Part shown: one piece after another, positions 36,842 to 46,098 of the stretch
Layout of the letters: every line of letters begins with the position of its first letter
How positions within the stretch are numbered: the stretch's first letter is position 1
Assembly (NCBI RefSeq): GCF_016924755.1
Contig: NZ_JAFFJX010000005.1
Coordinates: 186,001 to 250,000 of the forward strand
DNA length: 64,000 nt
Reading direction: 5' to 3'
Source: Longitalea arenae
Lineage (GTDB): Bacteria; Bacteroidota; Bacteroidia; Chitinophagales; Chitinophagaceae
Program-made: the position numbers and the translations under genes
The notes under the pieces: model-generated
What the model was told of the DNA's origin: nothing
The model's database searches: none
Seen by the model: only the letters and a program-made list of their open reading frames with translations

Positions 36842-37969
36842 ATGTATTACGCACGCCGACTTTCGATCTGGCCAACCCTGCCACTCAATGTACATTTCCG
36901 GCAAATATCCAACTGGCAGCCTTTTCCGTTAAACGTTGAAGGGTGCCGGGTATATTCCAGGGCACGCCATGCTATCTGGAACGCCTGCAGAACCCTGGGC
37001 TTAGGCAACGACGATGTGGTGCTGGTGCCGGATTATCATCATGGATGTGAAATTGAGGCGCTACTGCAGGCAGGTGTAAAAATCCGATATTATGAAGTGA
37101 CTGAATTGTTGGAGCCCGACCCCCAAAAACTGGATGACATGCTCACCCCGGATGTTAAAGTTCTATACCTCATCCATTATCTTGGTTTTCCTCAGGATGC
37201 CTTCCGTTGGCGCCAATGGTGCGATGAACGGGGGCTTTTGCTGTTTGAGGATGCAGCTCAGGCATTTCTTGCTGAAATAGATAACAGGCCCGTTGGTACT
37301 TTCGGGCATGCGGGCGTTTTTTGCCTGTATAAAACCTACGGTATTCCCGATGGTGGAGCGGTGGTTACCAATATTCCGCCTGCTTTGCCAAAATCGAAAT
37401 ATCCATCAGGCAGATGGGGTGTTTTGAAACGCCATGTCAACTGGATTGCAGAACGTTCGGCAGTGATCGGGTCGATCCATCTATATGTAAAACCCATGAT
37501 GAAAAAGTTAAAGAAAAAGAGCCACAATCCCCATAAGGAGTTTGACCTGGGCGACCCATTCACGCTGGCATCTTCTTTAACAATGCGTCTGCTGCCAAGA
37601 CTGGTTGACCAGTCAACAGCCCGGCGGCGGAGAGAAAATTATAAATTCCTATTGGAACATCACCGGCATTTGGTGCCGCGGCCGTTTCAAACATTGCCCG
37701 AAGGCGCCTCTCCATTTGCTTTCCCGGTTGAAGTGGATGATGCAGATGAAGTGCTTAAAAAACTGCGGCGTTATGGAGTGGAGGGATTGCTCTTTTGGCG
37801 AAATGCCCATCCATCTTTACCGGTAGATGACTTTCCAAATAGCAAGGCGTTCCGGAACCGGGTATTCGCAGTGCCGGTTCACCAGGAACTGACCGCCTCT
37901 GAGTTGATGCAGGTGACAGAAGCATTGCACAGAGCGACAACAAAACAACTTAACCCTATAACCCCATGA
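36842..37969 (+). CDS. DegT/DnrJ/EryC1/StrS-type aminotransferase-fold protein
   Basis: 375 residues from ATG at 36842; an earlier ATG at 36770 would overlap the epimerase homolog by 56 bp and is less likely. PLP-dependent sugar aminotransferase fold: DDVVLVPDYHHGCEIEALLQAG marks the first part of the cofactor domain, LFEDAAQAF holds the Asp that contacts the pyridine nitrogen, and the Schiff-base lysine lies in FCLYKTYGIPDGGAV. It would use a keto-sugar, giving an amino-sugar for the polymer; some family members are instead dehydratases. The 3' end overlaps the following gene by 4 bp (ATGA). Confidence 0.88.
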   Translation: MYYARRLSIWPTLPLNVHFRQISNWQPFPLNVEGCRVYSRARHAIWNACRTLGLGNDDVVLVPDYHHGCEIEALLQAGVKIRYYEVTELLEPDPQKLDDMLTPDVKVLYLIHYLGFPQDAFRWRQWCDERGLLLFEDAAQAFLAEIDNRPVGTFGHAGVFCLYKTYGIPDGGAVVTNIPPALPKSKYPSGRWGVLKRHVNWIAERSAVIGSIHLYVKPMMKKLKKKSHNPHKEFDLGDPFTLASSLTMRLLPRLVDQSTARRRRENYKFLLEHHRHLVPRPFQTLPEGASPFAFPVEVDDADEVLKKLRRYGVEGLLFWRNAHPSLPVDDFPNSKAFRNRVFAVPVHQELTASELMQVTEALHRATTKQLNPITP

Positions 37970-39654
37970 TCGCAACAGCAACCAAAGAAAAAACAGTAAC
38001 AGCATTTACTTCTACACCTGCAGGCGCACCCGAATTAGTGATGGGTGAAGATGTTCTGAACCTGCTTAAAGATCCCGGATTCCTCGAAAAGTGGAACCAA
38101 CTATACCATAGCTGCCCCTGGGCAACGGTATTTCAAAGCCCATCCTTTGTTGCCACCTGGTACCAGTTCTATGAAAAAGAGTTTCTGCCCATCCTGGTGA
38201 AAACCGAATATGCAGGCAAACTTACGGGACTGCTTACCTTAACGAAAGGAAAAAACGGACTGATAACCGGCGCCGGTACCAACCAGGCCGAGTACCAGGT
38301 ATGGCTTACAGATGGTGATTTGGACGAAACCTTTATCAAGGGTGCTTTGAAGGCCGTTACCAAACAATTTCCAAAGAATAAGATCTTTCTTAAGTATATA
38401 CCTGCCGGCACTTCATTACACTTTGCGAAGGAAGATGTTGCATGGAAACAGCGCTGTGTTGTAATGCCAAACCGGCAACCTTTAATGGTAATTAATGATG
38501 AACATTTAACCAGCGAACTCAAAAAGAAGAACCGGCGCGAAAAAGTGAACCGGATGAAAAGGCAGGGAGAGCTTATATTTGAGCGGATCACCGATTATGC
38601 CACCTTTGCTTCGGTCTTTGATGAACTGGCCACACAGAACGATTTCAGAAAAGGGGCCATGTACAACAAAATGGCTTTTAAGAACGACCGCTTCAGAAAA
38701 CCGTTTTTTCTGTCACTGTTCGAAAAGAATGTGCTGCATGTAACATTATTAAAGATCAATGATAAAATAATTGCCTCCAATGTAGGCATGGGAAACAGCC
38801 GGCAGCTGCATCTTCAGGGCATTAATTCCTTTGATGCGGCATATGCCAAACATTCGCCGGGAATCATTCATTTTTTGATGCTCGGGAAAATGCTGGCACA
38901 GGAAGGGGTGCAGATCTTCGACCTTACTCCGGGGGCCGATGCCTATAAGGATATACTGGCGACTGAGCACACAGTTGCTTATACCCTGAGCATAGGAAGT
39001 AAATACTACGGTCTTAAAAGCCGCATGAGCTTCCGGGTGAACCGTTATTTAAAAAAGGCAACTGTTCTGGTTGGTCTCGAGCCTGAAAAATTAAAGAAAA
39101 GAAAACAGCGTCTTGCTCAGTACCGGCAAACATTGATGAATGTAGGCAGGCAGGGATTCTCTGCAGGGGTTTCCTTTTTGGCCGCCAAATGGAAGAAGCC
39201 CGGCAAGACAATGAAATATTGGATTGTAGAAAAGAATGCTGCAGTCCCCGGCAATGTAGATCTTAGAAAAGACGATCTGAACAACCTGATGAATTATGAC
39301 CCCCGCGATGTAAGGAACAGCCAGCAGGAATTCCTGTCAAATGCTATGCGGCGATTTGAAGAAGGGGGGCATTGTTATACCTGGGCTGAAAATGGACGGT
39401 TATTGGGTTGCGCCTGGGTCACTAACCAGCCATCATCTCCAGCTGATCATAATATTGAAGGTATAACGGAAGGGACTATTGTTACCTTGTCTAACGTGTA
39501 TTGCCATCCTAAAGCACAGCAGCAATTTCCCGTTTTTTTACGATCAATAGCTAATGAACTGGCGGTTGATAATCTTCACGACAAATTTTATATAGTTACA
39601 GACAGCAATGACGATCTGTTATTTACAAAGGCCGGATTTCAGCGACTTAAGTAA
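37966..39654 (+). CDS. GNAT/CelD-like acyltransferase, paralog 1
   Basis: 562 residues. The N-terminal part contains SCPWATVFQSPSFVATWYQFYEKE, the usual opening of the CelD/BcsL-like group, and the GNAT-like region (about residues 180-340) has the segments VARS/LHVTLLKIND and HSPGIIHFLMLGKM and DLTPGADAYKDILA. A further domain from about residue 420 (YWIVEKNAAVPGNV) resembles a second acetyltransferase-like fold. Related proteins are used in exopolysaccharide and cellulose synthesis for acyl transfer, and are often distantly related to FemAB. Substrate and donor are unknown. It is 4-bp overlapped with the DegT gene and lies 40 bp upstream of a close paralog. Confidence 0.78.
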   Translation: MIATATKEKTVTAFTSTPAGAPELVMGEDVLNLLKDPGFLEKWNQLYHSCPWATVFQSPSFVATWYQFYEKEFLPILVKTEYAGKLTGLLTLTKGKNGLITGAGTNQAEYQVWLTDGDLDETFIKGALKAVTKQFPKNKIFLKYIPAGTSLHFAKEDVAWKQRCVVMPNRQPLMVINDEHLTSELKKKNRREKVNRMKRQGELIFERITDYATFASVFDELATQNDFRKGAMYNKMAFKNDRFRKPFFLSLFEKNVLHVTLLKINDKIIASNVGMGNSRQLHLQGINSFDAAYAKHSPGIIHFLMLGKMLAQEGVQIFDLTPGADAYKDILATEHTVAYTLSIGSKYYGLKSRMSFRVNRYLKKATVLVGLEPEKLKKRKQRLAQYRQTLMNVGRQGFSAGVSFLAAKWKKPGKTMKYWIVEKNAAVPGNVDLRKDDLNNLMNYDPRDVRNSQQEFLSNAMRRFEEGGHCYTWAENGRLLGCAWVTNQPSSPADHNIEGITEGTIVTLSNVYCHPKAQQQFPVFLRSIANELAVDNLHDKFYIVTDSNDDLLFTKAGFQRLK

Positions 39655-39694
39655 TCAAACCTTAAACGTAAACGGAAACTATTAAAATTAATGT

Positions 39695-41437
39695 ATGAAT
39701 ATTGCAGCTAATCCAAAAACTGGGTTATTGGAAAGTGCGTTGCCAGAATTCAGGACAACTTCTTTTATCAATTCCCATATGAGGCCCCGTGACGGTTATT
39801 CTATTGAGGTGATGACCGGTGAGGCTGTACTTTCTTTGCTCTCGAACGACCCCGATTTTCAACAAAGCTGGGACCAGTTATTTGAATCCTGTCCCTGGGC
39901 TACCATTTTTCAAAGCCGGAAATTTGTGACCGCCTGGTATGAAAGTTATAAAAATCAACATCTGCCCATTCTTCTTACAGGAGTAGAAGGAGGGCAGCTG
40001 AAAGGACTGCTGCCGATGGCTTTATTAAACAGTGCTGTTAATGACGGCCAGGTTCCTGCAAAAGGCGGCCGTATTACAGGAGCAGGTCATTATGAAGCGG
40101 AATACCAGGTATGGCTGGCAGGTGCAGCAGATGGAGATGTATTTATTAAAAAAGCGATGGCCGAATTAACGAAGCGATTTGGCGGTCATACCATTTCATT
40201 CAGGTTCCTGCCCCCCGGAACGCCGTTCGATTGGGCGAAAAACGATAAGCAATGGCGTGGGGTTAGCATTATACAGTCGTTTGACCGGCCTATCATAAAT
40301 TTGAGAGATCCGGAGGTAGAAAGATCACTCCGGCGCAGAAAGCATTTTAAACATAAACTTAACCGCGTTAAAAAATTAGGCGATTTTCGTTTCGAGGTGG
40401 TAGATGATCTGGAAACATTTGAGCACAGCCTCAATGACATGGCAGAACAATACGATTTCCGGCAAAGCGCCATGTTCAATAAATATCCTTTCAAAGAAGA
40501 TCCCGATAAGAAAAAATTCCTGCTGGAAATGTTCCGCCAGCAAATGCTTCATGTAACCGTAATGCGGGTGAATGGAAAAATAATGGCGGCAGTTGTATTG
40601 GTGGTGGGTGGAAACTGGGCACATCTGGCGGGCATTAATTGTCATGCGCCTTTTTACGCCCGTATGTATTCTCCGGGATTTTTACATTTTATACTACTGG
40701 CTAAACAGTTGTCAGACGAACGAGTGCCGTATTTTGATCTTTCACCAGGTTATGATTCTTATAAAGATGACCTTGCCAATCTGCACGATGATGTACATGA
40801 ACTGGTGATCAGTAATAATGCAAAATTCCGCTTAAAGCGCAAATTCAAGCGGTGGCTGCATGCCCGCCTGGTAGCCTGGAAGATGAGACCAATGACGGTC
40901 GAATTAAAAATAAAGTGGTTTGCTTATATGGCAAAACATCTGAGCGTTGGGTATGCTCTTAAACAAGTGGCTAAAAAGCTGGAGCGGAAAAAGACGCAAC
41001 AGCTTTTCCTGGTAAAAAGTTATGCGTTACCGGAAGGAGCAGTAATACCACTGCAGAAAGACAATCTGCAAGACCTGATGCAATATGAATTCAGTAAAGG
41101 CAGCAGTGCGGCAAAATGGGAATTCCTTGCGAATGCTATGCGCCGCCTGGAAACCGGGCAACATTGTTATACCTGGATCGAAAACGGCCGGTTGATGGCC
41201 AGTGTCTGGTTCAGCCATGCAGAAAGTTTTACAGATGAGGTGAATAACAGCCAGGCGACTGACAGGAAGATGATCATTAAGGGGTTTTATTACCATCCTG
41301 CTGCAAAAAGCCGGTTACCACATTTTGTTAATAATGTAATTGATACCGCTGTAAACAAAGAGAACAGATATCACTTTCAGGCAGAAGATGGATTGTTTGT
41401 AAACGCGCTGGCAGCAGCGGGGTCACGCATCGAATAG
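39695..41437 (+). CDS. GNAT/CelD-like acyltransferase, paralog 2
   Basis: 580 residues with the same domain order as the gene before it: SCPWATIFQSRKFVTAWYESYKN, then AEYQVWLAG, RRRKHFKHKLNRVKKLGDF, the GNAT-like core LHVTVMRVNGKIMAAV and DLSPGYDSYKDDLA, and a C-terminal domain starting about residue 440 (LFLVKSYALPEGAVI). The likeness along the whole length shows tandem duplication. An N-terminal extension of about 30 residues is unlike paralog 1. As the last gene of the collinear locus it ends 4 bp from the stop of the convergent lyase gene. Confidence 0.78.
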   Translation: MNIAANPKTGLLESALPEFRTTSFINSHMRPRDGYSIEVMTGEAVLSLLSNDPDFQQSWDQLFESCPWATIFQSRKFVTAWYESYKNQHLPILLTGVEGGQLKGLLPMALLNSAVNDGQVPAKGGRITGAGHYEAEYQVWLAGAADGDVFIKKAMAELTKRFGGHTISFRFLPPGTPFDWAKNDKQWRGVSIIQSFDRPIINLRDPEVERSLRRRKHFKHKLNRVKKLGDFRFEVVDDLETFEHSLNDMAEQYDFRQSAMFNKYPFKEDPDKKKFLLEMFRQQMLHVTVMRVNGKIMAAVVLVVGGNWAHLAGINCHAPFYARMYSPGFLHFILLAKQLSDERVPYFDLSPGYDSYKDDLANLHDDVHELVISNNAKFRLKRKFKRWLHARLVAWKMRPMTVELKIKWFAYMAKHLSVGYALKQVAKKLERKKTQQLFLVKSYALPEGAVIPLQKDNLQDLMQYEFSKGSSAAKWEFLANAMRRLETGQHCYTWIENGRLMASVWFSHAESFTDEVNNSQATDRKMIIKGFYYHPAAKSRLPHFVNNVIDTAVNKENRYHFQAEDGLFVNALAAAGSRIE

Positions 41438-41440
41438 AGA

Positions 41441-42280
41441 TCAGGGCTTAGGCCCTGTTTTATCCGGTCCCATATCAGCAAAGGAAGCGCGTTCATTGCC
41501 TAATTTAATATCGTCCAGGTAAAGCACTCTTTTATGGGTGTTTGTAGGCAGTGATTTATTCCAGGCCGATTTATAAATTCCCAGCTTCCATTTGGGTGTA
41601 TGGAAATCACCGCTGTTGAGCTCATACATATTCGCGCCTTTATAGTTTACGACCGGGGCGCCATTGCGCCAGATCTCAACCAGTCCATCCGGTTCGGCGG
41701 AATGTATTACATGGATCACATAATACTGCCATTTATTCTTTTCAACGGGGCCCATTTCAATCACTTTTTTGCCCTTGATGCGGGGATTTATCCGGAGCCT
41801 TAGCTGGTTGTTCTTTGTTCTGATGCACAGTGAAGGAGTAGCTTTTCCGCCCTGGTGCCATTGGCTGATCACTTCATCGCTGCTGTCTGTATCGAAACCT
41901 TCTTTTGGAAAGTACACGGCGAATGCATACCAACGCTCCAGGCTGCTTTTAGAATCAGGGCCGGGAAATAATATTTCGGATCTTGTTCCATTATTGGTTT
42001 CCGGGTCATCGTCCCTTAATTCGAAACGAGCAGCTTTTTTGCCGGTATACACAGGGCGATCGACTATTTGTAAGGCGTAATCGGTGGCTGTTTGTTTGGT
42101 TAAAAAGGAGGGAAGCGGATCCTTGTCTTCGAAATCGAGTTGGTAAAGTATAGGGGAGCGTTGTTTCGTAACGGCCGAAGGACCGGCATTAGCAGGAAGC
42201 TTTTCTTTATGGCTGTAAAGCATGGTACCCCATAGTAACAGCAACGTAAGTATTATTTGTTCTTTCCGGTTCACAGTCAA
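41441..42280 (-). CDS. secreted polysaccharide lyase-like protein, heparinase I/glucuronan-lyase fold (1)
   Basis: 279 residues. A hydrophobic N-terminus (IILTLLLLWGTML) is a signal or anchor. The rest is a single beta-jelly-roll domain of the PF14099-type polysaccharide lyases (families PL13/PL20): ARFELRDDDPETNNGTRSEI, RWYAFAVYFP, SDEVISQWHQGG with the central His, and LRLRINPRI. RVLYLDDIKLG closes the domain. These lyases cut uronic-acid-containing chains by beta-elimination. It lies tail-to-tail with the polysaccharide locus, so trimming or release of the polymer is an attractive role. The paralog at 44824-46098 shares the same core. Confidence 0.85.
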   Translation of the reverse strand: MTVNRKEQIILTLLLLWGTMLYSHKEKLPANAGPSAVTKQRSPILYQLDFEDKDPLPSFLTKQTATDYALQIVDRPVYTGKKAARFELRDDDPETNNGTRSEILFPGPDSKSSLERWYAFAVYFPKEGFDTDSSDEVISQWHQGGKATPSLCIRTKNNQLRLRINPRIKGKKVIEMGPVEKNKWQYYVIHVIHSAEPDGLVEIWRNGAPVVNYKGANMYELNSGDFHTPKWKLGIYKSAWNKSLPTNTHKRVLYLDDIKLGNERASFADMGPDKTGPKP

Positions 42281-42514
42281 CTGATTTAGTTTGGCGCTTT
42301 TCCCGTGTCGTTTTTATACGGTAATTTCTGATCATGAAGTTACCAATTATCTACAAGTATTGACGGGCTTTGCATGCGTGAGTTTAAAAAAAGCCTTTCT
42401 TATACATCGAGGGGATTTATGTTGCGGCGGTGACAACTTGCTATCAAAAGCATACCGGTATTTTACATGCGTATTTCGGCAGAAGTAATCGGTTATTATT
42501 GATCGTGTAAATGA

Positions 42515-42537
42515 AAAAGGACCGCATTAAGCGGTCC
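42515..42537 (-). terminator. terminator of tRNA-Cys
   Basis: Perfect 7-bp stem GGACCGC / GCGGTCC with loop ATTAA (42519-42537), followed on the minus strand by TTTTTCATTT, 9 bp past the tRNA 3' end. Confidence 0.8.
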
Positions 42538-42546
42538 CTGGGTCAG

Positions 42547-42618
42547 AGGTTCCGAACAGATTTGAACTGCTGTAAGAGGTTATGCAAACCTCTGCCTAAC
42601 CAACTCGGCCACGGAACC
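42547..42618 (-). tRNA. tRNA-Cys (GCA anticodon)
   Basis: 72-nt cloverleaf on the minus strand. The acceptor stem is GGTTCCG / CGGAACC, the D arm GCCGAGTTGGTTAGGC, the anticodon stem GAGGT / ACCTC with loop TTGCATA (anticodon GCA), and the T arm AGCAG-TTCAAAT-CTGTT. The discriminator base is U73, a cysteine identity element, which supports the assignment. CCA is not encoded. The gene stands alone, with its own terminator. Confidence 0.95.
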
Positions 42619-42976
42619 ATAATTAAAGATCGGTAATAAAGTAAATGTACAAAAATATTCAATAAATAAAATTAAATATTCCCTTTTGAAAAAGTATGAC
42701 AGAGATCATCTTTATTGCGGTTCCCAACTGCTGTTACACTATGTTTATGCTATTACTATTGACAATACCCGGTAGTACTGATCATATCTATCTCGCTCGG
42801 GATCCATAGCATGCATCTCACAATTACCAGTAATGTTTTTTATTGAAATGATTTTGAACAGGAAATTTTAAAATGAATATATTCATCCTTATATTAGTGT
42901 ACAATTTTCTGTTCCCTTTTTAAAGGCGTCTTGTTACTTATCTGTATTACTTACCACATCTACCTAAAATAAGCTT

Positions 42977-44743
42977 ATGAACATTCTTGGAATCAACTTT
43001 TATTATCATGACTCCACGGCCTGTATTGTGTCAGACGGAGCTCTTGTTGTTGCAATTGAAGAAGAACGGCTCACAAGGAAAAAGCACACCGTCGATTTTC
43101 CCGTTCAAGCCATTAATAAATGTATGGAGGCAGCAAGGTTAACGCCGGCTGACATTGATTATATTGCTGTATCTGTAGACCCCGCATTGTGTTTGGGAAA
43201 AAAGCTTTTTTATGGCATGAAGAACCTGTCGCACGGCCGTAAATTCATTTGGCAGGAACTGATGATGAATTTGTTCTGGAAGCGCAAGCGTTTAAAAAAT
43301 TGGTATGGAAGTTTTTTCAAAAATGCTCATAAGCCGCCGGTTCATTTTATTCCTCATCACCTCTCACATGTCGTAGGTACTTTTTTGATCTCACCATACG
43401 AAAGCGCTGCGCTCTTGTCTGTTGACGGTTCGGGGGAATGGGCGACCACCTTTATGGGAAAGGCAAAAGATTGCAATTATACCTGTTTCAGACAGGACTA
43501 TTTTCCAATGTCTCTGGGATCAGTATATGAAGCGGTCACCCAATTCTGCGGTTTCATTCCCAACTACGATGAGGGAAAAACGATGGGGCTTGCACCTTTA
43601 GGCAATCCACAAAAGTTTTATGATAAAGTCTCCAAGACCTTTTGGATCAACGACGATCTTTCTATTGGCGTAGATCTTAGTTATTTCAAGTACCAGTACT
43701 ATAGTCCGGTGCGGTACAGTTCCAAATTCGTTGAGGTTTTCGGGAAACCCCGCAATAAAGACAAACGAGCCCCATTCGAACAGCATCACCTCGACATTGC
43801 CGCTGCCTTTCAGCTTCATTTGGAAGAATGCATGCTTACACTGACCCGTGGGTTGCATAAAAAAACAGGAGAAGATTACCTGGTTCTTGCCGGAGGCGTT
43901 GCGCTCAACAGTGTTGCCAATGGCCGCATCGTTCGGGAAAGTGGTTTTAAAGACATTTACCTGATGCCTGCGGCAGGCGATAACGGTACAGCACTTGGGG
44001 CTGCTTATTATTTATATAATTGTATACTGAAAAACAAACGCGGTTTTGTACATACAGATCCGTATGTGGGGCCTGGTTATAGTAACAAGGAAATTGAAAT
44101 TATTATCAAATCCTGCAAATTGTCGGCAAACTATTATTTCAATATAGAAGAGAAAACGGCTGAAATTCTTAATGAAGGGAAAATCGTAGGGTGGTACCAG
44201 GGTGGCATGGAGATCGGGCCCCGTTCGCTTGGTAACCGCAGTATCCTGGCCAATCCAACCCTCAAACACATGAAAGATAAGGTGAATGCAGAAGTGAAAC
44301 ACCGGGAGGCATTCCGCCCCTTTGCACCCTCTTGTCCGATAGAAGATGTTCCAAAATACTTTGAACAGCATGTAGCCGATCCCTTTATGCTGAAAGTATG
44401 CAATGTGTTGCCTGACAAACGCGAAGTGGTTCCCGCAATTACGCATGTAGACGGAACGGCTCGTTTGCAAACTATTCATTCGGAAACCAATAACAGGTTT
44501 CATACCCTGCTGAAAGAGTTTGAGAAACTGAGCGGTGTTCCCGTTTTGCTGAATACGAGTTTCAACGTGATGGGCGAACCGATCGTAGAATCACCGTATG
44601 ATGCAATCCGATGCTTTTTTACTACCGGATTGGATGTATTGGTGCTGGGAAATTTTATTATTGAAAAAAACAGCTTCAGCAGCCATGATGCTGTGAACCA
44701 CCATGAAATGCATTTTATGCCATTTGAGTCTGTCGATCAATAG
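42977..44743 (+). CDS. carbamoyltransferase, NodU/CmcH-like
   Basis: 588-residue enzyme that adds a carbamoyl group to hydroxyls of sugars or other molecules. The N-terminal Kae1-like domain begins MNILGINFYYHDSTACIV and includes EEERLTRKKHT; the metal-site histidines lie in FIPHHLSHV. The ATP-binding region has LAGGVALNSVANG, and the C-terminal YrdC-like part has GWYQGGMEIGPRSLGNRSILANP and HREAFRPFAPSC, the signature of the family. Its position between two polysaccharide lyase genes and beside the exopolysaccharide locus suggests carbamoylation of that polymer. It is a single gene closed by a strong terminator. Confidence 0.93.
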   Translation: MNILGINFYYHDSTACIVSDGALVVAIEEERLTRKKHTVDFPVQAINKCMEAARLTPADIDYIAVSVDPALCLGKKLFYGMKNLSHGRKFIWQELMMNLFWKRKRLKNWYGSFFKNAHKPPVHFIPHHLSHVVGTFLISPYESAALLSVDGSGEWATTFMGKAKDCNYTCFRQDYFPMSLGSVYEAVTQFCGFIPNYDEGKTMGLAPLGNPQKFYDKVSKTFWINDDLSIGVDLSYFKYQYYSPVRYSSKFVEVFGKPRNKDKRAPFEQHHLDIAAAFQLHLEECMLTLTRGLHKKTGEDYLVLAGGVALNSVANGRIVRESGFKDIYLMPAAGDNGTALGAAYYLYNCILKNKRGFVHTDPYVGPGYSNKEIEIIIKSCKLSANYYFNIEEKTAEILNEGKIVGWYQGGMEIGPRSLGNRSILANPTLKHMKDKVNAEVKHREAFRPFAPSCPIEDVPKYFEQHVADPFMLKVCNVLPDKREVVPAITHVDGTARLQTIHSETNNRFHTLLKEFEKLSGVPVLLNTSFNVMGEPIVESPYDAIRCFFTTGLDVLVLGNFIIEKNSFSSHDAVNHHEMHFMPFESVDQ

Positions 44744-44768
44744 AATTTAATCAAATAAGAGCATAAAA

Positions 44769-44799
44769 AAAAGCCCTTCCGATGCGTCGGAAGGGCTTT
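44769..44799. terminator. bidirectional terminator between carbamoyltransferase and lyase
   Basis: Perfect 13-bp stem AAAGCCCTTCCGA / TCGGAAGGGCTTT with loop TGCG. It sits between two convergent genes and carries an A-run upstream and T-run downstream, so works on both strands. Confidence 0.9.
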
Positions 44800-44823
44800 A
44801 TGTTTACATATTAATAACCCTCA

Positions 44824-46098
44824 TTACTGTACTATAGAGAAAGTGACCGTTTGGGTAGCACCTGCAGTGCCGGTAGCGTTATCGCCCTGGTAGGGAGTCG
44901 CTTTCAGCGTATACGTGCCTAATGCAGGCGGATTCCAGTTGCCGTAATAGAAGTTGCCGCTTCCATCATCACCATGTAAAGCAAAAGGAGCTTTACTATC
45001 AGTATAAGTTTTGCTTTGCTTGCCGCTCAGCTCAAACTTTACACTGCCTGTAGTGCTTGTATTCGCCCGGATGTTTACTTTGGTAAGACCCAGCGCTTTC
45101 AGGCTTATTACTTGTCCGTTTTTAATTGACAACACATCTCTTTCCGTCTCGGCATTTACCAGCACCAGGTCTGATACTGTGTTTCCGGTAGTTGGTGTGG
45201 TTGTAATTGGATTTGATTCGGTGGTCTCATCGGGAGCAGCCGGTGTAGTGCTGCTGCCGGTTGGCGCCATCAGATTATAGGTAGCATTTTCAGTACCCAT
45301 TTTTATATCATCGAAGTAAAGTACTCTTTTGTTGGTAGAAGAGGTACGGGTGCCATTCCAGTATGATTTGTAAATACCGAATTTCCAGAAGGGCAGATGA
45401 TACGTGTCGTTAATGGGATAGCTGTTCGGACCGGTGCGATTGAGGATCTTCACACCATCGCGCCAGATCTCGATTAAACCGTCGGAGCCGGCGGTATGCT
45501 TCACATGCAATACATAGGTATGCCATTTGTCTTTATCCAGTTGGCCCAGGTCGATCCAGGTTTCGCTCATTACACGCAGCCATAATTTGTCATCTTTTGT
45601 GCGTAAGCAAAGTGCCGGCGTAGTGCCACCACCCTGGTGCCATTGGGTGATCACCTCATCGGTTGCATCGGGTTTATAATCAGCGCTGGGAACATACATA
45701 GCGTAAGAATACCAGCGGTTGTTGTTTGTTGAAACGGGGAAGGTTATTTCAGCTCTGGTTCCACTTTGAACTTCTGGATCAGTATCTCTTAATTCGAAAC
45801 GAACTGATCTGGTACCACTATAACGTTGAGCCGTAGAGGCAGTAATTGAGTAAGAAGCTGCTGCCTGCAATTTTGCATAAGAATTATCGAACCAGCTTCC
45901 GTCTGCATTCTCCTGCCAAATAATATCTCCAATGGCTTTTGTAGAAACGAGTTCATTCATAGTGCTTTCTGATTCGCTTTCAATGGGCGGTACAATCGCA
46001 TCTTTTTTGCAGGAATTCAAGGTTGCTACAAGTAAGGGAACGGCCAGCCAGCGCTGGTTTTTAAAAAATTTGCCTGAGTTACGCATCGGTGTTTTCAT
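44824..46098 (-). CDS. polysaccharide lyase-like lipoprotein (2), with C-terminal beta domain
   Basis: 424 residues. The lipobox is LNSC near residue 30, so it is a surface or periplasmic lipoprotein. The PF14099-like lyase core at about 65-275 parallels the protein at 41441-42280: SVRFELRDTDPEVQSGTRAEI, DEVITQWHQGGGTTPALCLRTKD, and RVLYFDDIKMG. A threonine/proline-rich linker (SSTTPAAPDETTESNPITTT) joins a C-terminal Ig-like beta-sandwich (residues about 310-424) of a type common in Chitinophagaceae secreted proteins. Unlike paralog 1 it has a lipid anchor and the extra domain. It faces the carbamoyltransferase across a shared terminator. Confidence 0.85.
   Translation of the reverse strand: MKTPMRNSGKFFKNQRWLAVPLLVATLNSCKKDAIVPPIESESESTMNELVSTKAIGDIIWQENADGSWFDNSYAKLQAAASYSITASTAQRYSGTRSVRFELRDTDPEVQSGTRAEITFPVSTNNNRWYSYAMYVPSADYKPDATDEVITQWHQGGGTTPALCLRTKDDKLWLRVMSETWIDLGQLDKDKWHTYVLHVKHTAGSDGLIEIWRDGVKILNRTGPNSYPINDTYHLPFWKFGIYKSYWNGTRTSSTNKRVLYFDDIKMGTENATYNLMAPTGSSTTPAAPDETTESNPITTTPTTGNTVSDLVLVNAETERDVLSIKNGQVISLKALGLTKVNIRANTSTTGSVKFELSGKQSKTYTDSKAPFALHGDDGSGNFYYGNWNPPALGTYTLKATPYQGDNATGTAGATQTVTFSIVQ

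Larger units (their letters stand above)
42281..42976. other. intergenic region carrying tRNA-Cys
   Basis: About 700 bp between the lyase gene (minus) and the carbamoyltransferase (plus). It holds the tRNA-Cys gene (42547-42618) with its terminator. AT-rich sequence between 42619 and 42976 must hold the carbamoyltransferase promoter, but no clear -7 box was recognised. The open frame at 42291-42488 has no support. Confidence 0.5.

Noticed and set aside
42547-42618. tRNA-Cys as an integration site for the polysaccharide locus
   Set aside because: No integrase gene and no second copy of the tRNA 3' end was noticed in the window, so island integration is not supported.
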